DNA of 15,797 nucleotides, taken from NCBI GenBank assembly GCA_964604045.1, contig CAZRXM010000021.1:1-15797 (forward strand), read 5' to 3'. Below the pieces are notes generated by a model that was not told the origin of the DNA, made no database searches, and worked only from the letters and a program-made list of their open reading frames with translations. Positions within the stretch are counted from its first letter, which is position 1. The number at the start of each line of letters is the position of its first letter. This DNA comes from DRVP01 sp964604045 (GTDB lineage Archaea; Thermoproteota; Bathyarchaeia; Bathyarchaeales; Bathycorpusculaceae). The position numbers and the translations under genes are program-made. This document shows, one piece after another, positions 1 through 6,012 of the stretch.

Positions 1-354
1 GACAAAATAGCAGAAGAATATCAGTTGCCGAAAAAGGGTTTTCCCCTCGTGCAGCTAGTTATGGGCTACCCAGCCGAGGACCCTCCGCCTAGACCAAGAT
101 ACCCGTTGAATTGTACACTTTTCGAGGGCAAATATCCAGAACTCACAGACGAGATGGTTTCACAAGCCATGAAAGTTATGGATGAAGGCTATCTAGCCCA
201 ACACTATTATAGGCGGTTAGTGTCTCCTAAACGGTTTTTTACTGGAACATTGTGGTTTGTCTCTCTTTATAACGTGCGAGCATGTATGCTTTTATTAGCG
301 GCGAACACCGAGTTTCTATTAAAAGTAGGACAAATGAGGTGGGGTTGGCGGTAA
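1..354 (+). CDS. Nitroreductase-like protein, C-terminal fragment (5' end outside window)
   Basis: The reading frame is open from base 1, so the gene enters from the left; a TTG at 25 is internal, not a start. The visible part contains a stretch rich in Pro and Arg (GYPAEDPPPRPRYPL, encoded around 64-108), followed by a helix ending in MDEGYLAQHYYRR. From memory of the family this resembles the C-terminal region of FMN-dependent nitroreductase-like oxidoreductases of archaea, which use NAD(P)H or F420-type donors. The catalytic N-terminal half is not visible, so substrate and cofactor cannot be read. The last roughly 45 residues (hydrophobic, ending GQMRWGWR) do not look like the usual family tail, and they overlap the 3' end of the minus-strand gene by 36 bases. 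I therefore suspect that the 3' end was truncated by rearrangement and that translation runs on to a chance stop. Confidence 0.6.
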   Translation, partial: DKIAEEYQLPKKGFPLVQLVMGYPAEDPPPRPRYPLNCTLFEGKYPELTDEMVSQAMKVMDEGYLAQHYYRRLVSPKRFFTGTLWFVSLYNVRACMLLLAANTEFLLKVGQMRWGWR

Positions 355-1491
355 TCTGGTTTTGCTGTTTTCCTCGTCTATGCTTTTGGCGTTTCGCCTG
401 AGTTTTTTCTTCTTCAGGGCAACTATTGCTATGGGTGTTGTGATTATAATTGCGGCGGCTGTGGCGATTATGTAGGCGTTTTGCAGTATTGTTTCTTTAT
501 CTCTACCGCTGGCTGGCGGGGGTGCTCCAAACCCTCCAGTTGGGCATATGCCTATAACTTCGCCTGTGTCTGCCCATATGAGGACCCTTAGGCCTGTCAC
601 GCCGCCCAAGTACATTGTGTCCAGGCATAGGAAGACCTCCCAGAATGGGTAAAGCGTGTAGTAGTCTTTTCCGCGGTAGTCTGTGCCGAGGTCCACGTAG
701 AGCGGCTCATCCAACACCCTGAAGTTGCCGACCACCACTGTTTCCCCCTTCTCGTCAGCAGCCGTGTACGTGAAGTTTTTAATGGCTTCCTTGGCTATGC
801 GCACGGCGTCCTCCCTGGAAACCCTGAGCTCGGCGCTGCCAACCCTATACAGGTTCCACGTGTCGACGAAGACCAACTCGCGGGGGGCGAAAGTCACGCC
901 CACCCTTTTCTTGTAGAACTCTATGCCGTTCTCCCAGTGGCTAATGTAGACGTGAATGATGGTGATTTCCCGCGTATTCGGATCCGTCTCGCAAAGTATC
1001 CAAAACTTCATGTTCCCCTCAATCTTCGTGTAGTTTCCGAGGACTTTAACCTCCTCCAGCATTTTCTGCATGGCACTCACGTGCTCAGCCCCAAACCAGA
1101 CCCTGTACCTGTCTAGAATAAGCTTGGCCTTCTCCAAAACGTCCTCGGGCATTTCCTCAGCGAAGAGCGGAGCCCCAGCGACGAAGTCAATAAAGCGTGT
1201 TTTGAGAAGGCCTTTCTCGAAGATGAAACTTGCATGGATTTCGCTTCCAGCAGCCTTGAGGTGGTATAGCAAGTCAACGCGTGGCGGCTCCACGGGAGGT
1301 ACTAGAACCCTGACGAGGGAGACCATGTACTTCTCCACGTCCAGCGCAAGCACTTTCGTTAAGAACTTTAAGGCTTCCTCCTCGCACTTGCCTATGTCAA
1401 CCTGCCCCATGACAGGTGAAAGCCCGCCGAGCAGGCAGCTTGTAAGCAGAACCAGAACGGAAAGCGTGCAGAACACCCTCTTTAAATTCAC
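319..1491 (-). CDS. Membrane-anchored extracellular protein of unknown function
   Basis: A 390-residue protein with a hydrophobic signal sequence (residues 1-30, a likely cut after PVMG) and a single C-terminal membrane segment (about 339-359, Ala/Ile-rich) followed by a Lys-rich stop-transfer stretch, KKKKLRR. It should be exported and tethered to the membrane with the main domain outside. The body is mixed alpha/beta. The region from about 222 to 320 (a helix starting SREDAVRIAKEAI, then strands ending in LIWADTGEVIG) resembles PepSY/YpeB-like repeats, but this is a shape impression only. The start is GTG at 1491, three bases after the TGA of the upstream caspase-like gene, so the two form one transcription unit. 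The last residues lie in a 36-base convergent overlap with the nitroreductase-like gene, so the extreme C terminus may be a run-on. Function unknown. Confidence 0.75.
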   Translation of the reverse strand: MNLKRVFCTLSVLVLLTSCLLGGLSPVMGQVDIGKCEEEALKFLTKVLALDVEKYMVSLVRVLVPPVEPPRVDLLYHLKAAGSEIHASFIFEKGLLKTRFIDFVAGAPLFAEEMPEDVLEKAKLILDRYRVWFGAEHVSAMQKMLEEVKVLGNYTKIEGNMKFWILCETDPNTREITIIHVYISHWENGIEFYKKRVGVTFAPRELVFVDTWNLYRVGSAELRVSREDAVRIAKEAIKNFTYTAADEKGETVVVGNFRVLDEPLYVDLGTDYRGKDYYTLYPFWEVFLCLDTMYLGGVTGLRVLIWADTGEVIGICPTGGFGAPPPASGRDKETILQNAYIIATAAAIIITTPIAIVALKKKKLRRNAKSIDEENSKTRLPPTPPHLSYF

Positions 1492-1494
1492 GGC

Positions 1495-2414
1495 TCAACC
1501 CCACAACAAATTAATGTTTCCATTCCCAAAAACCTTCATCCAGCCTTGGTATCTGTTGTCTGGGGATGGAGGTATGCCCGGCGGCAGAAACTCTGGACGG
1601 AAATATGTCCAGAATCCAACGCGTAGAACGTTGGAGGGATCAAGCCATCCACCTGCATAGCCAACAGTTTCACACGCTTTACGTAGGGCGTTGTTTATCG
1701 AATCTCCGTTTAGGGCGTAGTAGTAGAAGAAAACTAGCCAGTGCTTAAAGAGGTTGCCGGTGCTTTCCTTAACATACTCGCTGAGCCGTGGGGATGCCAT
1801 CTGAAACCCTATGAAGCAGTATGGCCTACTGTCTGGGCTGCTGTAGCCGTCTTGGCTTAGGTCTGGCTGTCGGGTCCAGCAGTACGCCATCCCATGGGGT
1901 GTAGGCGTATTGTTTCCAGGAGTGTTTCCTTGGAAGCATGACCACAGGAAAACGAAGCGGTGCTTCCCGAACAACATCTGGTTGAATATCTTGTAGTCGT
2001 ATATTACGGGTGGCGGCTGGTATTTATCGTTGTGGCTGGCCTGCTCATATATGCTAAAGCGGTAGTAGCCTCCCATATTCTGCACCCCGCCATGCCCCAA
2101 GTAGAGGACCGTGGCAAACGTGGAGTAAAGCTCGCAGTATAATATTCTTCCACCCATTATGCTCCAGTAGGCTTGCGCATGACGGTTCTCCACATAGCCA
2201 TAATAATACTCAGCAATTGTGTATTCGCTAGAAAGAAGTTGTATATGTCGTTGCACGCCCATAACATGTAGTTTCTGTCTACATCCAATGAAAGCCACTG
2301 AGAACTATAAACGATGCTGGCGCGAGTAGCCACAGAGGCTTGGGCAACAGGCATAAATGACAAAGCCACTAGAAGAGGGAATAATAGCAACCAAGAGATC
2401 AAGCTGTACTTCAT
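1495..2414 (-). pseudogene. Secreted caspase-fold (clan CD-like) protein, disrupted by one frameshift
   Basis: Two overlapping minus-strand frames make sense only when joined. The first (2414 to about 2230) gives a signal peptide (MKYSLISWLLLF..., cut after about residue 26, PVAQA) and the start of a domain ending NFFLA. The second (about 2229 to 1495) continues with EYTIAEYYYGYVENRHA. Joined, the protein has about 306 residues. It shows the two hallmark blocks of clan CD cysteine peptidases (caspase, gingipain, clostripain, separase): a hydrophobic strand followed by His-Gly (VLYLGHGG, H69-G70 of the second frame) and a hydrophobic strand followed by Ser-Cys (FVFLWSCFQG, C121). An extracellular peptidase, or an inactive relative, is the best guess. 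The TGA is followed three bases later by the GTG of the anchored surface protein, so both are co-transcribed. Whether the frameshift is a real mutation or an assembly error cannot be decided here. Confidence 0.6.
2215..2235 (-). other. Position of the frameshift in the caspase-like gene
   Basis: The upstream frame reads NFFLANTQLL and then soon loses protein-like character. The -1 frame over the same bases reads EYTIAEYYYGY and continues for 240 residues. The crossover must lie within about these 20 bases. No classical slippery heptamer (X XXY YYZ in the upstream frame) is present, so a one-base indel is more likely than programmed frameshifting. Confidence 0.55.
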
Positions 2415-2448
2415 AAAGTTTTCAATATTTTTAATGAAATAACGCTCC

Positions 2449-2457
2449 TATTAATTT
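2449..2457 (-). promoter_or_regulatory. Possible TATA box for the surface-protein operon
   Basis: On the minus strand an A/T-rich element reads AAATTAATA about 35-43 bases before the ATG at 2414. That would place the transcript start around 10-15 bases before the gene, as is usual in archaea. A second A/T stretch (2425-2437) is too close to the ATG unless the message is leaderless. This is a weak call based on composition and spacing alone. Confidence 0.25.
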
Positions 2458-2482
2458 TTTGGCGCTTTTTGAAGGCGTGGCA

Positions 2483-2505
2483 ACTTAAGGCTCATCTTCT
2501 TAAGT
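2483..2505. repeat. Inverted repeat, 7-base arms
   Basis: ACTTAAG (2483-2489) and CTTAAGT (2499-2505) are perfect reverse complements separated by nine bases. The site lies 70-90 bases upstream of the caspase-like gene. It could be an operator for that operon or a chance A/T-rich pairing. Confidence 0.3.
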
Positions 2506-2904
2506 GGTTGTAGTAGTATGTGAATGTTTTTTGCAGAATGGGTTCCAGTTTTGGAGTATAACTGAGGGACCCCCGGGCTAGGAAAATGCATGCATTAAGA
2601 AGGTGTGGGTCGGCTCGCTCAAGCAGGCCACCGCAAAATCTGCACGGCTACACTTTTAAGCGAAGGCTGCAACCATGGCGCGAGCTTTAAAGATCAGCAT
2701 GAAGAGGCTCCTGGGAGGCGGGGCATCCTCTCGCCGCCGGCGGCTCTCTACTTTTGAACTCCATACTTTCGGCTTTAAAGCCTGCGCACTGAATTCATTT
2801 GAGCCTGTATCAGGATAGAGCGGTTTGTCGCAGCTGCGTTTTTCCTTATTCTTTTAGTCGCCTCCCTAGCTCCGCTTTTGAGGCTTGCTGGGTCGCAGGA
2901 GGTT

Positions 2905-2918
2905 TCGCCTGCAGGCGA
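2905..2918. repeat. Perfect 14-base palindrome
   Basis: TCGCCTGCAGGCGA is its own reverse complement, with a central PstI-like core. It sits in the G+C-rich part of the intergenic region, and the hexamer GTCGCA recurs nearby at about 2827, 2892 and 2931. Its role is unknown; a protein-binding site or the terminus of a small repeat element are possibilities. Confidence 0.35.
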
Positions 2919-3031
2919 CACGAAAAAATTGTCGCATGGAAATTGAACGCTTAGCAAAAACGGAGACCATTGAGTATAGCCAGTAGGCTGTTGTAGAATA
3001 CAAAAATTTGAAAGCTGAAGTGGATTGTTTT

Positions 3032-3046
3032 ACCCTAGAAAAGGGT
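3032..3046 (-). terminator. Weak hairpin after the biotin ligase gene
   Basis: ACCCT and AGGGT (5-base arms, 5-base loop) lie about 10-25 bases beyond the TAA of the biotin ligase gene, at the end of the five-gene minus-strand operon. There is no good T-run after it on the minus strand, so termination here is only a guess from position. Confidence 0.2.
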
Positions 3047-3056
3047 TTAGGCTTCC

Positions 3057-3857
3057 TTAACGCTTCATTTTTATGGAGAGGTCTCCAACAAAAACCCGCC
3101 TTACGGAGCCATCCTTAAGCCTTAAGATTAGTGCTCCTTCGTCGTCGATGTTTAAGGCTGTGCCTTCCAGCCTTTCACCATCACCATGAACTTCCACCTC
3201 GCAACCTAGAAAGGATGCTAAGCCCTTCCATTTCTCAAGTATTGGCGTGAAGCCTTCTTTTAGAAAGATTTGGTAGAGGCTTTCCATTTTCTCTAGCAAA
3301 GCCTTGAAAAGCTCTTCTAGGGAGATTTTTTTGCCCAAGGCCTTTTGGATTGAAGTGGCCCTTTGCCAAAGCTCTTTTGGAAACTCCTTCTCCACGTCGA
3401 GGTTGGCGTTCACGCCGATACCGATTATTACGTATTCCACTTTTTCGCCTACGGTCTTCATTTCTGAGAGGATGCCGCAAACTTTACAGCCATCCACCAA
3501 AACGTCGTTCGGCCACTTGGTTTCAGCTTTTAAGCCATAAATTTCGCGGAGGGTTTCAGCCACAGCGAGGCTTGTAAGGAAAACTAGGTGGACGGCTTCC
3601 GACTGTTTAATGTTTGGTTTTAAGATTACGGAAAACCACAGTCCGCCCCTTGGCGAATGCCACTTTCTTCCAAGCCTACCCCGCCCAGCAGTTTGGGTTT
3701 CGGCTATGGCAACTGTTCCTTCTGGAGCGCCCAGCTCCGCCAATTCTTTGGCCCAATCATTGGTCGAGCTCACTTCGCGGGCAAAGAAGAGGTATTTCCC
3801 AAAAAGTTTGGTTTTCAATCCGTCTTGAATTTTTTCAAAACTTAAAGTCTTAGGCAT
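3057..3857 (-). CDS. birA: Biotin--protein ligase (biotin-[acetyl-CoA-carboxylase] ligase)
   Basis: It activates biotin with ATP to biotinyl-5'-AMP and transfers it to the carrier lysine of the biotin carboxyl carrier protein, here surely the one encoded upstream in the same operon. The 266 residues show the class II ligase core: SSTNDWAKEL (30-39), the adenylate-binding loop GRGRLGRKW (58-66), KWPNDVLVDGCKVCGILSE (114-132) and IIGIGVNAN (144-152). A small C-terminal beta domain ends the protein. The N-terminal helix-turn-helix repressor domain of bacterial BirA is absent, so this is a group I enzyme without DNA binding. The frame is open upstream to 3953, but the ATG at 3857 is preferred: it lies one base after the TAA of the transporter gene, behind GGAGAGAGG, and fits the family start. 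Confidence 0.93.
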   Translation of the reverse strand: MPKTLSFEKIQDGLKTKLFGKYLFFAREVSSTNDWAKELAELGAPEGTVAIAETQTAGRGRLGRKWHSPRGGLWFSVILKPNIKQSEAVHLVFLTSLAVAETLREIYGLKAETKWPNDVLVDGCKVCGILSEMKTVGEKVEYVIIGIGVNANLDVEKEFPKELWQRATSIQKALGKKISLEELFKALLEKMESLYQIFLKEGFTPILEKWKGLASFLGCEVEVHGDGERLEGTALNIDDEGALILRLKDGSVRRVFVGDLSIKMKR

Positions 3858-3858
3858 G

Positions 3859-5016
3859 TTACCTCTCTCCATATAGCATGAAGACGCCGAGGTAAAAGAT
3901 CGTGTACAACGTTGCTGCAGGTACGAAGGAGGCAGCAAACCCCCAGTTTGCAATTAAAACGCCGCTTAAAGCTAGGCTGGCGGACTCGCCTAAGTGAAGC
4001 CCCATCATAAGCAAGCCTATGTCAGTTCCATAAGATTCTCTATCGCATATTTTTGAAAGCACGCCTTCCTGGCCTATGCTGTTCATTCCTTCGACAAAGC
4101 CAACAGCAATTACAAGGGCTGCAGCAGCCTCTGGAGTAGAAAAGCCTAGAGGGATGAAAAGGGCTGAGTAGATTATCCCGCTTACGAGGATAAGCTGCCT
4201 CACGTGTGCGCACTTGGAGAAAACGTATGCTGACAAGCCGGCTAACAGGATCATGACGCCTAAAATAAGCCCAACCACCTCGGCGGAAAAACCTAGGCTG
4301 CTGAGGAAGTAGGGTATGACGTATCCGCCGCGGAAGCCGAAGGCTAATCCCATCATGAAGAAGAGGAACAGGGAAACCTTAAACTTCCACCCCTTCTTTC
4401 TAAAGTCAAGGAAACGTAAAGCCTTCTCAACCTCAAATTCGCCCTTCCTCTCATCCGCAAGCCTAAGAGAAAGGATAACGCCTAAAACGCCAAGCAAAGC
4501 ACATAACAACATGGTTCCCTCGAAGAGGAGGAAAGCCATCAAGAAACCAGCCGCTAGGCTGCCGGCGGCGTATGCCAAATAAACAACTGTTCTTAAGTTC
4601 ACAAGCGTCCTCCAGTCTCCACGGCTTTTCTCAAGGATGTAGGCTCTGTTTACGGCCCATATGGCGCCCTCCTTTGTGCCCTCAGCTATCTTGCCGAAGA
4701 GAAATTCCATAGGCGTGTGGGCAAAATAATAGATTACGCTGGAAACTGTGCCTAGAAAGCCGTTTAGGGTGAAGAAGGGTTTTCTTCCCAAAAAGTCTGA
4801 GATGGTGGCGAAGAACATTCTTCCCAACTGCATTATCAGAGGCATGGATGCGAAGACAAACCCCATTAGGACAACTTCGACGCCCCTATTCTTCATAACC
4901 AGTGGTATGACGACGCCTAAAACTCCGCTTGAAAAGGAGTGGAACACTTGGATAAGTAATACTTCCCTAACTGAGCACGACCTGTCAACCATATAATTAG
5001 GCCACGCGCTTTTCAT
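3859..5016 (-). CDS. Major facilitator superfamily transporter
   Basis: A 385-residue polytopic membrane protein with about 11-12 hydrophobic segments. The signature loop between helices 2 and 3 is present as GRMFFATISDFLGRKP (residues 65-80), the MFS motif A. A longer charged central loop (DERKGEFEVEKALRFLDFRKKGWK) separates the two six-helix halves. The substrate cannot be read from sequence. Its ATG overlaps the TGA of the epimerase gene by four bases (ATGA), and its stop lies one base before the biotin ligase, so it is translationally coupled inside the carboxylase operon. That context suggests transport of a carboxylate related to propionate or succinate, or of biotin; this is inference only. 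A drug or sugar exporter that happens to be in the operon remains possible. Confidence 0.85.
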   Translation of the reverse strand: MKSAWPNYMVDRSCSVREVLLIQVFHSFSSGVLGVVIPLVMKNRGVEVVLMGFVFASMPLIMQLGRMFFATISDFLGRKPFFTLNGFLGTVSSVIYYFAHTPMEFLFGKIAEGTKEGAIWAVNRAYILEKSRGDWRTLVNLRTVVYLAYAAGSLAAGFLMAFLLFEGTMLLCALLGVLGVILSLRLADERKGEFEVEKALRFLDFRKKGWKFKVSLFLFFMMGLAFGFRGGYVIPYFLSSLGFSAEVVGLILGVMILLAGLSAYVFSKCAHVRQLILVSGIIYSALFIPLGFSTPEAAAALVIAVGFVEGMNSIGQEGVLSKICDRESYGTDIGLLMMGLHLGESASLALSGVLIANWGFAASFVPAATLYTIFYLGVFMLYGER

Positions 5017-5414
5017 TTCATTACCAGTTCAAGGAGCACTCCCTTGGTGCTTTTCGGGTGGATAAAGGCTATTTTCCTCCCTTCAGCGCCCGCTCTCGGC
5101 TTTTCATCCACAAGAACCACTCCCCGCTTTTTAAAATCCTCCAAAACTCCTTCGATGTCGTCAACCTTTACGGCGATGTGATGAATGCCTTCTCCACGAT
5201 TTTCGAGAAACTTCGCAACTGGACTGTCGCCGCCCAAAGGTTCCAGAAGCTCTATTTGGGTTTCACCTCCCGTGGATAGGAAAGCAATCCTAACTTTACG
5301 ATCCTCTAAAACATGAACGCCTAGGAGCTTGAAACCTAGAACATCGCGGTAAACGTTTATAGCTTCCTCAAGGTTTTTAACAGCCACACCTACATGGTCA
5401 ACTCCCACAAACAC
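5013..5414 (-). CDS. mce: Methylmalonyl-CoA epimerase
   Basis: It interconverts (R)- and (S)-methylmalonyl-CoA, linking propionyl-CoA carboxylase to methylmalonyl-CoA mutase. The 133 residues form two VOC (glyoxalase-like) beta-alpha-beta-beta-beta modules. The metal ligands expected for the family are in place: H7 in DHVGVAV, Q53 in ETQIELLEP, H79 in GEGIHHIAV and E129 in LLELV. Length is typical for archaeal and bacterial epimerases. The start is GTG at 5414, supported by GAGGAG nine bases before it. There is a 55-base gap after the carrier protein gene and a four-base overlap with the transporter. A general VOC-family lyase is the alternative, but the motifs and the biotin-carboxylase neighbours make the epimerase call strong. 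Confidence 0.9.
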   Translation of the reverse strand: MFVGVDHVGVAVKNLEEAINVYRDVLGFKLLGVHVLEDRKVRIAFLSTGGETQIELLEPLGGDSPVAKFLENRGEGIHHIAVKVDDIEGVLEDFKKRGVVLVDEKPRAGAEGRKIAFIHPKSTKGVLLELVMK

Positions 5415-5469
5415 GTTTGAACGCTCCTCTTTGAAGTTAGAATGCAGTTCAACCCTTACTAAAAGGTTT

Positions 5470-6012
5470 CTAGACTATGACAGCTAAAACGTCCCCCTGG
5501 TTCACAATAGCTCCTTCGGAGACCAAAACCTCCCTAACAACTCCGTCCTTCGGCGCCACAACCTCGTTGGCCATCTTCATAGCCTCCAAAATGCATATGC
5601 ATTCCCCTTTCGAAACCCTCTGTCCCACACTAACCTTTAAAGCCATAATTCTCCCGGCCATAGGGGCTGTAACGGCATCTTTTGGGGCTGGAAGACTTGG
5701 AATGGTTTTTCTGGCTATGGCGGCTGAAAGCACTCCAAAGCCTAGGGTTTCATGGGTAAAAGCCACTTTCGGAAATTGAACATCAAAGGTTTTGCCGCCA
5801 ATTTTAACCTGCACTACGCCTACAGACGGCTTTGAAAGCTCTGCTTGAAATTTTCCGCCTTTGATTTCCAATGAGAGCCTTCCGCAGCCGATGTTGGAAA
5901 CTTTAACCTCCACGCTTTTTCCGTTAACTTCGACCACGAAAGAGGGGCCTTGCTTGCCCAAAACTTTAACAGTGTGCGCCCTTTTGTTCACAAAGACTTC
6001 ATAAATTTTCAA
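5470..6012 (-). CDS. accB: Biotin carboxyl carrier protein of an acyl-CoA (or pyruvate-type) carboxylase
   Basis: It carries covalently bound biotin that shuttles carboxylate from the biotin carboxylase to a carboxyltransferase. From the TTG start it has 180 residues: an N-terminal beta-rich part of about 110, a short Ala/Pro linker (PSLPAPKDAV) and a C-terminal biotinyl domain with the EAMKM motif; the acceptor lysine is K146. The start is chosen at TTG 6012, which overlaps the TGA of the biotin carboxylase (TTGA) and has TTGAGGCG upstream. A longer frame from ATG 6054 would run 46 bases into the carboxylase gene and is less likely. Length and architecture resemble the separate carrier subunits of archaeal acetyl/propionyl-CoA carboxylases. 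The carboxyltransferase partner is not in the window. Confidence 0.9.
   Translation of the reverse strand: MKIYEVFVNKRAHTVKVLGKQGPSFVVEVNGKSVEVKVSNIGCGRLSLEIKGGKFQAELSKPSVGVVQVKIGGKTFDVQFPKVAFTHETLGFGVLSAAIARKTIPSLPAPKDAVTAPMAGRIMALKVSVGQRVSKGECICILEAMKMANEVVAPKDGVVREVLVSEGAIVNQGDVLAVIV

Larger units (their letters stand above)
2415..3056. other. Intergenic region of about 640 bases, no convincing gene
   Basis: The region lies between the start of the surface-protein operon and the end of the carboxylase operon. Both long-enough frames are weak: a plus-strand one from ATG 2675 to TAG 2818 (47 residues, Arg-rich middle) and a minus-strand one (2775-2957). Neither has a clear ribosome binding site or family signature. 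I looked for tRNA T-loop and anticodon-arm patterns, SRP RNA domain IV and RNase P core motifs and saw none. It does hold two inverted repeats (2483-2505 and 2905-2918). The G+C-rich middle (about 2560-2920) reads unlike the A/T-rich flanks. It may be a decayed or mobile intergenic element, or an uncharacterised RNA. Confidence 0.5.

Noticed and set aside
1070..1660. Plus-strand open frame of 196 codons opposite the surface-protein genes
   Set aside because: Ser/Thr/Pro-rich shadow of the minus-strand genes. It crosses the junction of two well-supported genes and has no family signature.
2157..2298. Programmed -1 frameshift as explanation for the split caspase-like gene
   Set aside because: No slippery heptamer in the right phase near the crossover and no obvious downstream structure; a one-base indel is simpler.
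2675..2818. Small plus-strand gene of 47 codons (ATG 2675)
   Set aside because: No clear ribosome site, an Arg run unlike neighbouring genes and no recognised domain; kept only as part of the intergenic description.
2775..2957. Minus-strand open frame of 60 codons in the intergenic region
   Set aside because: Composition not protein-like, no ribosome site, and it overlaps the palindromes; probably chance.
2415..3056. tRNA, SRP RNA or RNase P RNA in the gene-free stretch
   Set aside because: No T-loop consensus, no SRP domain IV motif and no RNase P core motif found on either strand.
3858..3953. Longer biotin ligase start, 32 residues upstream
   Set aside because: The extension overlaps the transporter gene, is not ligase-like, and the ATG at 3857 has a good ribosome site.
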